Below are positions 32,080 to 44,499 of a DNA stretch of 64,000 bases, in pieces. Under the pieces are notes generated by a model. It worked only from the letters and a program-made list of their open reading frames with translations, had not been told where the DNA came from and ran no database searches. The stretch comes from Lepisosteus oculatus (lineage: Eukaryota > Chordata > Actinopteri > Semionotiformes > Lepisosteidae). The stretch spans positions 37,570,788 to 37,634,787 of the forward strand of contig NC_090697.1 in NCBI RefSeq assembly GCF_040954835.1. The letters run 5' to 3'. How positions within the stretch are numbered: position 1 is the first letter of the stretch; every line of letters begins with the position of its first letter. The position numbers were made by a program, and so were the translations under genes.

Positions 32080-33600
32080 AATAAGAACATAAAACAAAAC
32101 TAAAAAAAAAAGATCCATTCATACCATCTAGCTCATTTGCAATTTTGATATTTTGTCAAATCATTTCTAAAAGAGGACAGGGTCAAAGTCAATTGAAAAA
32201 ATCAGTCTTCTGGTTTCAGTTGTAAATGCACTTACGTGTAGTTTTCGCTTGTGCCCTTTGATTTGTTTTACTGCTGATCAATCCAATTACGTTGACTTGG
32301 TCAATGATTTTGAGTATTCTAAATATTAGAATAAGGTCACTTTGCATTATTCTCTGTTCAGGATTTAAGCCTGTTAGTGTTTTTTTTTTAATCCTGAAAT
32401 GCATTTGGTTACCCTTCTTTGAACAGAGCAGAAATATTTTTTGTAACATGATGATCAAACTTGACACAATATTCTAAATTTAGTCATACTAGTAAATTGT
32501 ATTTTTTAACACATAATCCATTTAATTTTCTGTTTTAATTTCTTCCCCACATTATCTAGAGCAAGAGATGTAAATGACATTTCAACATAAATTATTTTTT
32601 AGTTTCTTATTTTACATAATTATTTCTAACTACAGTATAACCAGTTTTGAAAAGTTATTTTTGAATTTATTAAGCTGTTTCTACAGTGCCTTCTAATCAT
32701 TGTATAATGGTAATTTTTGCAATCTTAAATAGTTAATTAATTATCCCATAATCTAAATAATTTTGTAATTAGGAAGAGCAGTGAGCCCAATGAAGATCTC
32801 CGATAATTATATCACCTTAATCTGAGCATTCACTACTAATCTATCTGTTTACTATCCATTAACCCATTCTTGATCCAAAGACATACTTCAGACTATCATC
32901 TGCAATTTGCCTATTTTATTTGAATTAAACATTTTTGAGGGACCTTATCAAAAGCCTTTTCAAAATCAAAATATTCCACACCATGCACTATTTGTATGCA
33001 TTAATGCTGTTCTTGTTCAAATGACTCTGGCAAGGTAGTTAAGCAAGACGTACCTCTACTGTATCTAGTGTACCTATTACAATACACATGATCTACAGTA
33101 TAAGAGTTAAGTTTTCATGAGTATTATCAGCTCCTTAACCTTCCATGTACACGTGTATCTTTTACTAAAGTTTTATATATTTTCTATTTTAGATATCTTA
33201 ATGAATCAGACATAATATCAGAGAAGGATACTTATATATAGTAAAGAAAGAAATCCCAACTACCACAATTGTAGACATCATGACAGGGATAAGCCTGCAT
33301 GCCTTTTAATTAATATCCTAAACAAGTACTCTTATTTTTTTCAACACAACTGCATATCCAGGTATCAATTAAATTAGACTCTTCTAATTACTCTATAATA
33401 CCTTGGTTTGGTTTTGTCAAAGTGTTTTACAAAGTTCTTGACTGACTGCTCAGACTATTTTGTTAATAACATAAATAACACCTTCCTTAACTATAAGTGG
33501 TAGAATATCATAAGGATCTAGACATTTACCTTAAATACTTATAGTACTGTAATGTGTTTATACAGATTTGTTTTTCCTTTGGCCTAAACATACTTTTGTT
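32080..33600 (+). repeat. Unclassified long interspersed repeat (non-coding), diverged copy
   Basis: Carries in order several words also found near 37620-38260 and 38830-39280: AAGAACATAA at the start, a TCTCTGTTCAGG/TTTGTTCAAAAC block, ACACAATATTCTAAAT, and later CTTATCAAAAGCCTTTTCAAAATC. There is no protein. I recognise this as a repeat from its recurrence but cannot name the family. Confidence 0.45.
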
Positions 33601-34380
33601 GCAAATTATTATCCATTTCTTGGCCTTTGTAATGCAGTATCTTTTTTACTTGTGTTTGCAATTTATTCTACTTTTTTTCAACAGAATGGTGTTCTCTTCA
33701 AAAGAACATTTTTCATTTTCTAATTTGCTTTCTTTCTCCTTATATTCTCATATGAGGCTCACTTATCCGCCAGGGATAAAGGGCAAGGTCTAAAGAAGTT
33801 GAAGACCATTATTCGTTTTGTTGTTGTTTCTTCAGGCTCACGAACGCAGGAATTAATGTACATCTCTCTGGGCCACAGCCACAGCTGTCAATTAATTTAT
33901 GAAAAGTGAACTAAAAATATGAAATATTAAAACTAAATGAAATATTTAAAAGGGCAAAGCATGATTTGCCCCTCTAAACAATCAAGATGACGGATGTGTT
34001 TTTGCAAAATAGTACATAATTGATAGGCGTACAAATACAGAATGGAGCACAACATGAACACCTATAAATGTACAGTATAATTACCATCAAACAGTATGGG
34101 GCAGTAGTGAACAATAACCTTTCCAATAACTTTCCTTCCACGACACTTTTACTATGACAACAAAGAAGAATAAAGTGTTACTTTTTTTGCTAAAGTACAT
34201 TCCATTTAGAGTATTGTAGTACGATATTCCTAAAAGAGATATCTTAATTCGCAACTTCATGAACTGATTGTGTAGAAAGTACTTGTATTCGTCCGGATAC
34301 TTTATGACTAGATGTCAAATATCTCAGGAATTTGAATATTTTAATATCAATTGTAATAGTCATAACGTGTTCTGAACAAC
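33600..34380 (-). other. ECHDC1: ECHDC1 leader intron (probable), nothing specific seen
   Basis: If the candidate leader exon ending at 34392 is real, this and the sequence down to 30890 are the first intron. AT-rich, with no coding signal. Confidence 0.4.
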
Positions 34381-34391
34381 CTTCTACTAAC

Positions 34392-34550
34392 CTGAAACGT
34401 TCGCAAGATTTCCGCCGGTCCTGTGTAACAGAAAACTCAAACCCCCAAGAAACAAGTCTAAATTGATAATTTCCTACTGGAGGTGCAATACATTATTACG
34501 GTTTAGCGAGGCAGGGAGAGTTAAGACTTTTTCCGAATCAGTGAATATAA
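34392..34550 (-). promoter_or_regulatory. ECHDC1: ECHDC1 promoter and leader exon (candidate)
   Basis: On the minus strand this short CpG-bearing segment (CCGGCGGAAATC, then GCGAACGTTTCAG) ends in a good donor, CAG|GTTAGT, at 34392/34391. It is about 3.5 kb upstream of the start exon, a reasonable position for the first non-coding exon. The 5' limit is a guess. Confidence 0.4.
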
Positions 34551-35098
34551 ATTCTAATTATGTAAGAAATATATCTTTATAAAAGCACATTGGAGTCGTG
34601 TAGAGATCTAATCAATTTTAGTACTACCTGCAAAATAAAATCGGCAGATTAAGTTTTCTGTGCACGTACTGTAGCTACACAAAGTACAAGTAGGGCTGCG
34701 TCTAGCATGGCATGTCATTTACAAATGTTTTTTTTACAATAACTAGTTAAATAAAACCGATATATTTTATCTGTTACCAGTTGATTGCAACATTGAAATA
34801 ACCGATGATTACATCAGTTATAAACTTTTTGTTGCATTTATGCTTAATATAGTTTCTTCGCATTATTATAAAGTATGCCTAGCCACTCGATACTGTATAT
34901 CTATGTTCAATATTTTTTTCTGTGACTTCTGAAAGGGGCAATATACTGTACAACAATGATACAAACGTGTTCAATGACCTTTCTACTAGGTAAAGATCAC
35001 AAAATATTTTTTAAGCAATTACTTGGTGTTTCTTAATATATTGAACAAATGATGAGTCCGACTTAATAGGTTGACCTTCAAATGTATATATACTTTAT

Positions 35099-35418
35099 GT
35101 CCATCCATTTTCTAACCTCTTTATCCAATTCAGGGATGTGGGGGAGCCAGAGCCAAGCCCTGCAAGCAGGATACACTCTGGGCAGGACATCACAGGGTAC
35201 TCTGGAAGTGCACACTCTTACACCAGGGCAAGTGTTCCCAGAAACTAATTAACCTACTAATATGTCTTTGCTCAGGGGGGAGAAACCAGGGCACCTGTTG
35301 GAAACCTGCGCACACACATGGAGAATAAACATACTCCATGCAGATAGCACCTTAAGTCTGAAACTGAATGCAGGGCCCCACTGTAGCCACTATTACCACT
35401 GTGCCACTATGCTCCCCT
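35099..35418 (-). repeat. tRNA-derived SINE, nearly full length
   Basis: The tail at 35099-35180 (CCATTTTCTAACC, CAATTCAGGGATG) runs through CCAGAAACTAATTAACCTAC to a head near 35418 (TGCAGGGCCCCACTGTAGCC, CACTGTGCCACTATGC), which carries the reversed B- and A-box regions. Same family as the copies at 2843, 26036, 45340, 57819 and 63655. Confidence 0.8.
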
Positions 35419-35469
35419 TGTACAGTATATACTGTACTTTTTTGAAGTACTGTATTGGTCATATACTAT

Positions 35470-36450
35470 GTTAATTATTAATTTTGTCTTTTACCTACCA
35501 AAGAGAAAAATGGGACTGGTTGTGGTGCCAATAGCTGTACTGGAGGAAATTAAAGAGATATTAACATTTAGGATCTTACATCACAGCTACAGTATCTTAA
35601 GATGTCAGTTGTTGTTCATATTAATTTTATACCTACAATTTAACTGTTATTGTGTCTTCAATGTCTGAGAGTATTTATATATTTTATAATCATTGAACAT
35701 ACAGTATATGACCTCTAATTAAGTTCTGTTCAGCAGCTTAAAGAAAAATGAATTACAACATTGACCAGATATTACATTTTGAACTTTTGTGCTTTGTGCC
35801 ACATTTTTCAATACAATAATGTAATTGCACACTGTATGAATAATAATATACTGTTTGAATTTCTTGGACTGCAAATTATTTCTTATAGAGTCTTTATTAG
35901 GCAGTCCAAGAAACTGAGCTTTGGAGATGTTTTTGCAAAGAAACGTTGAAAGTTTGTTCCTTGTACTTTTGTTTAAAAAAGGGTTTTGCAGTGCTTTTCT
36001 GCTGTAGAGTGCTACTTGAGCTGTCACTTGAGTGGTGACTCTTATTTTTGTAATTTAAAAGCATACAAAATGGTAAGTAGGGCCAAACATTAGTGGTAAT
36101 TGTAATCTTAATTTTAATCACATAAAACATTAAATCTGAAAAAAAGAAAATGGGGAAAAACTCAAACAGGTTCTTATTGCAACCTATACATTTCCAATAC
36201 TTTATGTCTGGTATTCCACAAGATTCTACACAATGTGTACAATAATCCAAAAACTCAGGGACTCCAAAATGATTTTATTTGTTAAAATATCTAATGTCAT
36301 GAAAATATAGGATAAGCTCCATTCAGTGATATTTAAAAATTACCTTGTGTACTGCAAAATTACTTTTATATTTTACATTACCTTTCTATAAAATAATATA
36401 GGGTTAGTCAACATGTTATCGGCAAGTATAAATGCCCATTATTTTACTTA
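35470..36450. other. Intergenic, no gene seen
   Basis: AT-rich. Several moderate open frames on the minus strand (36250-35719) have no family features and no splice context. Confidence 0.45.
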
Positions 36451-36840
36451 GTTAAAGTTTAAGTTTTGTTTTCTCCTCCACAGGTGGTGCTACAGTCACA
36501 CGGTATACACAATAGCATCACCTGTGGAGAAATCATTTTGTGTTCTCTGTTATCATGAAACAAAATCAAGTGTTTCCATGCATCGATCATTCAAAACTAA
36601 ATTTCACAAACATCCACCAATGTAGGACTCCATCATTAAGTGGTGCAGGCAGTTTGTGGGGCATGTATGCATCTGCATGGGCAAAAGCACAGGTCATCCT
36701 TGCACAGATGACGCGACTGTGGGCCATGTTAGAAACTTCGATATTTATGCTTTCGTTTGAAACCTTTTTTGTCACAGTGACCCATGTAATTAATTTGTAA
36801 TAAACTGTCAAAGTTGTCAAAAGCATTTTGACTGATCCTG
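36450..36840 (+). pseudogene. Mariner-like transposase N-terminal remnant
   Basis: At about 36625-36745 one frame reads SIIKWCRQFVGHVCICMGKS, then TGHPCTDDATVGHVRN. This matches the helix-turn-helix and linker arrangement of mariner-like transposases (usually ...KST/GRPRT...VERVR). No catalytic domain follows. A short hairpin at 36476-36529 precedes it. Confidence 0.5.
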
Positions 36841-37619
36841 TATTTAACATTGACCAATATAAATACAAATTGTACCCCTGTAACCTATTAAAATAGTATG
36901 TTTTTTCTATAACTATACACAGGTATTTAACTGAGATCTCTGAAGTATTGTTATTTATTTTCTTACTTATTGAAGAATGCAAGTTTCAGCAAATTAAGAT
37001 TAAAATACCTCTTTCCTTCTCTTTCTTTTAATATAATATTTTTGTGATTTCATTAACACATAATCTGAAAATAATTCACATTTGATGTAATTGATTTGAA
37101 CCACTGTAGGGCAGTGTTTAGCTGGTGACTGATTTCTAAAAATATTTTGCTTATGTGTTTCTGAAAGTCTCCTGAAACATTTATAAAAACAAATGAAGCA
37201 GCTTTCCTAATTGTTTTTTTCTGTTTTTTTTTCTGAAAACTTAAATAGATACTTTTATATGAGTTTCCATTCTACCATTGATTTATTTCTTCTCTGATAT
37301 GAACTACTCAGATATAGTTAGACATATAGATATTCTCTTCCTGGAAATTCTGAGAAAGAGAACGCGTAACTGAGTATGCAACACTTACAGTAACAAGTGA
37401 AAACACTGCAAAGTCAGGGCCACTTAGGTTATTATACAGTACATATGAATGGACTGTGCTGCAGTTTTATAATTTGTCAGGATATATCAGCCTGTGTAGA
37501 GCACGTCCTGCTGTATCAGCACTTGACTGTTCATCTTTTTAAAAATATTTTATTCTACAGCACTCTCTTTCAGACTAGCCTGTTTTCAACGATCCTCATT
37601 TGACACAGTACCCTCCAGT

Positions 37620-39280
37620 TGTGTCATAAGAACATAAGAAAACACATAAAAAATGTTAAAAAAATGAGAGGATGCCATTTAGCTTATCTGTCCCAGTTGG
37701 AGGTAATGGTTAATTAATACTATAATCTCATTCAGCCATTTCTTAAAAGAAAATGGTTTCGGCTTCAATATCATATGGCTTGGCACCTTGTTTCATACTC
37801 CCACAACACTTTGAATAAAGACATGCCTCTACTTATGCCCACTGGCTCATGTTTCACTATTCATTCTGAACCTGCTAGATTGACTGTGTCAATGTCTTTG
37901 ATTATTTTGAAGAATTATAATCAGATGCTCTTGTAGCCTTCTTTGTTCAAAACTGAAAGGGTTCAGTTTATTCCGGCTGTCAGTATAGGACATCCCCTTA
38001 AGCCTCAGAATGTATGTGATTATTTTTACCTTGATTGATTCTATATGACTTCTACAATGTGGTGACTAAACTGTACACAATATTCTAAATGAGGCCTTTC
38101 TAGTGTGTTCTGCAAATTCAACAAAAAAAAACCTTTATTTAAATTATACAATTTTAACTATATTTCCTAGAAGTATGGCTGCCTTTTTAATTTCTTTTTT
38201 GACATTGACTAGTAGGTGTAAAAGAATAAGCCTTTTTCATAAGCAGCTTTTGTTAACTCAGCTTTGCAGCTCTTTCCAGTTAACTGGAAAACCAGCAGCC
38301 ATATCACCCTGCAACTCACAACTGGCAACCCACTGAAGCTAAGCAGGTGTGAGCCTGGTCAGTACCTGGATGGGAGACCTCCTGGGAAAAACTAAGGTTG
38401 CTGCTGGAAGAGGTGTTAGTGGGGCCAGCAGGGGGTGCTCACCCTGCGGTCCATGTGGGTTCTAATGCCCCAGTATAGTAACGGGGACACTATACTGTAA
38501 ACAGGTGCTGTCCATCGGATGAGATGTGAAACCCTGACTCTCTGTGGTCATTAAAAATCCAGGGTGTTTCTTGAAAAGAGTAGGGGTGTAACCCTGGCGT
38601 CCTGGCCAAATTCCCATTGGCCCTTACCAATCATGGCCTCCTAATAATCCTCATCTATGAATTGGCTTTATTAATCTGCTCTCCTCCCCACTGATAGCTG
38701 GTGTGAGCGTTCTGGCGCACTATGGCTGCCATTGCATCATCCAGGTGGGTGCTGCACATTGATAGTGTAAAGTGCTTTGAGTGGAGTGTCCAGAAAAGTG
38801 CTATATTATTAATTATTATTAACTGCATGCAAATACCCTACAGTTGTCTACATTTAATGTCATCTGAAAGGAGTTTGTATAGTCTTGTTTTTTTCGATAT
38901 CTTTTTGAATTTAATTTGCTACCTCTATACAGTTTGCTTATCCTCTTAAATTGACTGATAAATAAATTGATAAACTTGACTAGTTTATGATTCTTATTTT
39001 AAAATCCAGATTTTTTATGTTAATTATATTATGTCCCAGTACAGTCCCTGCATTACTTTGCTAGTAATGACCCCAATTTCAGTATTCACATCTTATCTGC
39101 AGCCTTTATTTTCTATTAAATAACAGGTTTTGAAACCAAACACTCATGTTTCCCTGAACACCTACCAATTTAAAAAATAAGTCGTTTATCAACACTTTCT
39201 CAAAAGTCTTCTGAAAATCTCATTACACCATGGGGCTGTTTCAGAAAGCAAAATTACTCAGTAACCGAATAACATTAGTA
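37620..39280 (+). repeat. Unclassified long non-coding repeat, interrupted by a 5S-SINE
   Basis: Left part 37620-38220 (AAGAACATAAGAAAAC, CATTTAGCTTATCTGTCCC, CCACAACACTTTGAATAAAG, TTGTTCAAAACTGAAAGGG, GTGGTGACTAAACTGTACAC, ATTCTAAATGAGGCC). Right part 38830-39280 (TAATGTCATCTGAAAGGAG, CTCAAAAGTCTTCTGAAAATC). Related pieces recur at 24.9-25.3, 29.4-29.9 and 32.1-33.6 kb. No reading frame is shared, so it appears to be non-coding. Confidence 0.5.
38293..38822 (+). repeat. 5S-rRNA-derived SINE, full length
   Basis: The best copy of the family. The head AGCAGCCATATCACCCTGC, then GAAGCTAAGCAGGTGTGAGC and GGATGGGAGACCTCCTGGG, is clear 5S rRNA similarity including the internal pol III promoter. 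The body is complete, and the 3' end is AAAGTGCTTTGAGTGGAGTG followed by an ATT-rich tail. It lies inside the long non-coding repeat. Confidence 0.9.
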
Positions 39281-39289
39281 AACATGTCA

Positions 39290-40410
39290 TAAAAGTCTGG
39301 ATTTTTGGTTTCTTGAAGCAGGTAAATTGTGGATAAAGTAACTACAGCAACATACAGTACTGTATCCTCTATTCTTATGCTCCAGGGTAAGTTAAATCTT
39401 TATGGATAACTAGATTCACACACCAATCAATCCCATGAAGAAAACATCACTTTTCTCTAGAGATCCAGTTGATATTAGAGCCTTACAGAGATAATTAAGT
39501 TTAGAGATAGCCAAAACCCTTTACAGTTTGCTGATAATCTGTATCTGAAAGATACAGTAGCATTTCAGGAGACTGGGTACACTTTACATTCACAATCTCT
39601 TAAGCTCGTACATTAATATTGCTTGTCGTAGTTTAGCATTAAAAGAAACTCATAATCTTTTCTTAGGAGTACAATTCCTCATTGTGTTCTTTCAGCCTGC
39701 AAGAAATAATGAATGGTGAGATTCTACATGAGTGTAGAGAATTCTCTAAATAAAGTAAAGGGCTTCCGCAGCCTTTCAGCTGGTGCCGTGGTTCTAAGGG
39801 TGAACACCAGAAGATTGCATGAGAATGTAATATAGGCTTTCTAACAAAGACCCCAGGTGGTGCTGATATACGTTCTTATGCAGAATTAGCTAGAGAGGGC
39901 ACAGTTAGAGGGCCCTCTAGTGGTGCCCAGTGGGAAATCCCTTCCCAATTTCACATCTGTAACTATGTGTCATAATCTAAACATTTTTTGCAGCATTTCC
40001 TAATGTAACAGGTGCCCTGGACTACACAGACATCCTCATTAGGCCCCACAAGGCCAAATTGTCAAATGGCCTTTTTTTGCAGAAAATCAATTCACAGCAT
40101 CAATGTACAGTTAAAAATTCCAGCCTCAAACAATATCAACATTGATTGCACAAAAGACAAAAAAAACTATCAATCAGTTCTATCAAAAGAAGCTTTTAGT
40201 TGTGTTGACCAGTGGGTGTTACCTAGCCTTAGGCATTCGTAATGTACAGTTTCCATCATTACATTGTTTACTGTTTAATCAAATGATCTATGATGCATGG
40301 TGTCACATCAGCAACATACTTAAGGGTATCCCCAATAATTGGTAAGACATCATTAGGCCCTGGAGATTGATTAGTTTTGAGTGCTTCTAGTACCCAAATA
40401 CTTTCATTCT
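39290..40410. other. Intergenic, no gene seen
   Basis: AT-rich. Nothing recognisable as gene or repeat. Confidence 0.45.
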
Positions 40411-40414
40411 TCTG

Positions 40415-40785
40415 TGTGTAGAAAATCCACACTCTCTGTCAGGTTTGTTTGTGAGAAAGGCTCAGTGAGTTTATTATGTACAGTACGTATACAGGAATTG
40501 ATCAGCCACAGGAGCCACAGTCGTTTCAAAGTACGAGCTGGTTCTTTCCCATTTATATAGTAAAGCAGTTACACAAAAACAAGCACAGAGGAGGAAGTGT
40601 TTCCTGAGGAGTGATACAGTACCACTCCAAGTGAGTACTTAACATATTTGTGCAATAAGGCATTAAGCAAAGATATTGCAGAACAAAGACAGCTTATTTA
40701 CAACTCCAGATATCCACTCCCCACTAGTCCTTGAACATTATTTTTAAGTCCTGAGCAATTTCAGCTTCGCAAATCTTATGTGACA
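40415..40785 (-). mobile_element. Probable solo LTR, retrovirus-like
   Basis: On the minus strand a CTATATAAATGGG box (near 40555) is followed about 75 bases later by an AATAAACTCACTGAGCC polyadenylation signal (near 40475), and the segment ends CTACACA. A TGTCACATAAG start at 40785 is possible. No clean target duplication was found and no internal viral genes are present. Confidence 0.5.
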
Positions 40786-40789
40786 ATTT

Positions 40790-42560
40790 CTGTTACTCCC
40801 CAGGCAGTTTTTCTGCCAAACAGCTAAGAGCTCCAATATGTTCTTAACCCTTTCCTTCTTATGCAGATACTATCTAGAACAGAACTTTTTCCTTCCATTG
40901 CCTAAGGTACAGTATATTGTCATATTGTTGACTTCTTCATAACCGTAGAAAATAAGCTAAGTAGTGCAGTAAAATAGGTAATAAGTACATCAACCATTTT
41001 CTATTCTTTGTTTAGTATGACAGGTACAGTACCATGTTACGTTTCCACTACTTGTCTGCATATGGCTTTCAATCAAAATTTACTATAGAAAAGTATACTT
41101 TATAAAGTTCTGTTTATCAAAAATAATTTCAATATATACTGTAACTTGTAAACAATTAACAAATAATAAACACATACTGCAATAAATAAAAAATAAAAGA
41201 AGATAAATAGCTGCAAATTCTATTTGAAACTTTTACTAAAAGATACTGTACGGGTGCTGTCCCCCAGTTTGGTTGAGAGGGACCTGCATTCTTCAGATTT
41301 GAAGATAAAGAGAAGAAAAATGTTTAGCAAAAATTGTTAAAGAAAAACTGAAATTGAAAAAATAGAGGAGGTAAACAAAATCTCCAGTTATTGATGAGGT
41401 TATACCCTTATACAAAAACAAAGGTCACAAAAAGTATCTGAAAAAATTAGTTAAAACAAATCCATAATGGCAATTAATGTACCAGAATGTATTGTTTCTC
41501 AGATCTCATCACCTTCTGAGATTAACCCTTCAGCCAATAGAGGATTTGATTCAAGTTCTCTTTCATCTCTCTTCCCCAAATGATTGCAGTTAAGGTGATT
41601 AAATCCCTACTTGCTCTGTGTGGAAGATATTATTGTATCCCATATGACGAGGCTGTAGCACTATCGAACAACATGGTTTCTTTCCTAAGGAAAGGAGGTG
41701 TGCTTTTCAACCAAGGTATAACTTAGCTCAAAAGGGTGTGAAATGAGTAATGCACAAATATACCCTTAAACATGTCCAAAACTCAAGATAAGCTATGATG
41801 ACTTAAGAACACATTCTCTATACTTGATGACATGGTTCCAGCGCCTACCATAAAAGAAACTGTAACCAGGTGTGCACAAACCATAGTTCAAACTGAGAAC
41901 ATGCCCAACCACACCTTAATGTAAGATCATATTTGAATATTTTTATAGACTATTTAGGGACATGTGGCAATTCATTACAGATGTTAATTATGGCATTTTT
42001 AAAATTCGCACTTGAAATTCAAAGTCTAATGATTTCAAACCAATAAAAAATGCACCAAAATTATTTTTGACTACAGCAATTTATGTATTACTTTATATGT
42101 TGTCATGAGTTCCAATAACAACTTGCCTAATAGCTTGTTCATGCTAGATTATCTCATATCCCTTTAGAAAGAATATAACGCTATCCGGTCATAGTGAAGG
42201 AACCACAGATCATTAACTCCATTATATTACTGTACAGCATATCATAAATGCAGGCTAGAAGCACAGACAAATCAAGTCAGCAGAAACACGCTGTGTGGAA
42301 AATTGATTGTCAATTCAACACCATAGCATGCTGATCTGCAGTTTTATTTTCTGTACAACAATTGTGCCTTTTACACCAGTTATGGATCATAGTATTTTAA
42401 TACAATTTTAACAGAGTGGGGTCTTAAATCCAGTAATGATCAGCCATAAAGTACAGTATGGCTATCCCTTAATACAGTACAGCATGTGAAATATCCCTGT
42501 AGGTTTATTGACTGCCTCTTTAGAAATACAAAAGAAGTCAGACATTTTTGTTTATTATAT
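40790..42560. other. Intergenic, no gene seen
   Basis: AT-rich DNA with short unrelated open frames. No repeat was identified with confidence. Confidence 0.45.
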
Positions 42561-42564
42561 ATTC

Positions 42565-43005
42565 TTATAATAATAATAAACTTTATTTTATATAGCGCCT
42601 TTAAATGTGACTTCGCAAAGTGGTTTACAGAATGACAACAACAATAAATAAAAAGAATACACAAGATAAAACACAATAACAATACACAGAAGAGACTGTG
42701 GATGGTGGTACTAAGTACAGTAGGAGCAGAGGGGTAAAGAATGGAACCAGCTAAGTAAAGGCTCTTCTGAAGAAGAAGGTTTTGAGTCTGTATTTGAAGG
42801 AGTTTAGAGAAGGTGACTCTCTGATATCCTTGGGGAGAGAGTTCCAGAGCTTGGGGGCATAACAGGAGAAGGCCCTGTCACCCATACAATGTAGACGGGC
42901 TTGGGGACAGTTAGGAGAGCAGAATTAGAAGAACGAAGGTTGTGAGGTGGGAAGTAGGGCGATAATATTTCAGACAGGTACTGAGGTGCCAAGGCATGCA
43001 GGCCC
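42565..43005 (-). mobile_element. L2-clade LINE 3' fragment
   Basis: On the minus strand it encodes the very end of the L2 protein: LAPQYLSEILSPYFPPHNL and SNSALLTVPK, then a frameshifted WNSLPKDI-like stretch. The 3' end carries GCGCTATATAAAATAAAG-type sequence near 42575-42600. Inactive, 5'-truncated. Confidence 0.85.
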
Positions 43006-43009
43006 TTTA

Positions 43010-43470
43010 GGCGAGCATGAGGATTTTAAAGATGGTGTGTGCTTCTGACCATATTCTTAGCCAAGGTATTAGTCTTACTAAAATGAGAATTACTTTAGAA
43101 AAAATGTTGCACACCGATCTTTAAATACTAAATCATATGGCTTTAGAAAATGAGATTTATATGCATTATTTTCATAGAAACAAAATACTCTGTATACCTG
43201 AAGTGGTAAAACATCTGTGTGACATACAGATCCTACAACAGACAGGCCCTACATGTACCACACAAAATCTTATTCTGGACCTGCAGCACATAATTCTCTC
43301 TACACTATTATCATTCTATCCACACTATTTACTCTTGCACTACAATATTCTGCAACACAATATTTTCTATATTTCACACAATATTGTCTAGACACACTTG
43401 TCTCCCACTTTATGGACTCTTTTGGCCCTGCATGTTAAGGCTGCCTAGACAGCTCCCATAAGCAGTGGAA
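43010..43470. other. Intergenic, nothing seen
   Basis: AT-rich with a CACAATATT-rich patch near 43330-43390. No gene. Confidence 0.4.
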
Positions 43471-43479
43471 CCTGTGCAG

Positions 43480-44030
43480 GTTTCAACTGATATGGATGTC
43501 TAATAGACACAGTGCACAACTGAAATCTAGAAACAGACTGAAATAGAGAACCAGGTAGACAATCCTAGAATAAATAAAACACCCACAGCAGAAGACAGAA
43601 AACAAGGAGAAACCTGGAGGTAAAAGCATGAAAAGAAAATAAAGGACAAAGAACAAGGCTGAACTGAACAAGAGAAGGAAGAGAGGCAAAGAGCAGAATA
43701 CTAGAAACAGCGGAAAATCGGCAGAAGTAAACAATACCTGAACACTGAAAGGACTGAGAGCACAGCTTATATAAGGCTGAGAAGGGGAGGTGTGGAGCCC
43801 CAGGTACACTACGTGATTGGCAACAGCCATCTGCCTGGTCTGCGCCTCTGCTGCGGGCCAGCAGTTGGCCAGCAACCACTGCTGTAAGCACCTTCTGGCA
43901 GTGAGACAATGGAATTGTAACACTGCGGTGGAAACATGCCAAACTTCCACTGAGCACCAGTGGAGTCAGGAGCCAAGAACCCTTCAGGCAGCATCTTCTA
44001 ATCTGTGCTCTCTTCAACACTAACCCTGTT
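43480..44030 (-). repeat. LTR-like repeat, unclassified
   Basis: On the minus strand a CCTTATATAAGCTGTG box near 43770 is followed by a T/C-rich stretch to about 43480, as in many fish retrotransposon LTRs. The upstream part is GC-richer. The fairly long open frames here (about 150 codons) lack any domain and arise from this compositional bias. Confidence 0.4.
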
Positions 44031-44142
44031 CATCATCATTGTACTGTAAACTTTCTCAATAATCACAATGCTATCACAAAGGTTTCTCACAATATTCTCA
44101 CATAAAACTTTCTTTTGTGCAAATGGTCAGTGCAATTTTTCA

Positions 44143-44493
44143 GACATAAAACCAAGGTCCTGACTTTCTGTGGTCATTAAAAGTCCCTGGGCGTTTCTCG
44201 AAAAGAGTAGGGGTGTAACCCTGGCGTCCTGGCCAAACTTCCCATTTGCCCTTACCAATCATGGCCTCCTAATAATCCTCATCTTAAAATTGGCTTCATT
44301 ACTCTCTTCTCCTCCCCACTGATAGCTGATGTGTGGTGAGTGTTCTGGCGCACTATGGCTGCCGTCGCATCATCCAGGTGGATGCTGCACATTGGTGGTG
44401 GTGGAGGGGAGTCCCCATTACCTGTAAAGTGCTTTGAGTGGAGTGTCCAGAAAAGCGCTATATACTGTAAGTGTAAGCAATTATTATTATTCA
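44143..44493 (+). repeat. 5S-rRNA-derived SINE, 5'-truncated
   Basis: Starts in the body at AAAACCAAGGTCCTGAC, with the GGTCATTAAAAGTCCC and CGTTTCTCGAAAAGAGTAGG blocks, and runs to the L2-like TAAAGTGCTTTGAGTGGAG end and an ATT run. The 5S head is missing. Confidence 0.85.
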
Positions 44494-44499
44494 CTCATT

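Noticed and set aside
38293..38410. Functional 5S rRNA gene.
   Set aside because: Only part of 5S is kept, it is diverged, lacks a T-run terminator at the right place, and is fused to a SINE body.
43483..44020. Two overlapping open frames of about 150 codons on the minus strand.
   Set aside because: Leucine/serine/phenylalanine-rich translation of a pyrimidine-biased, LTR-like stretch; no motif, no splice context.
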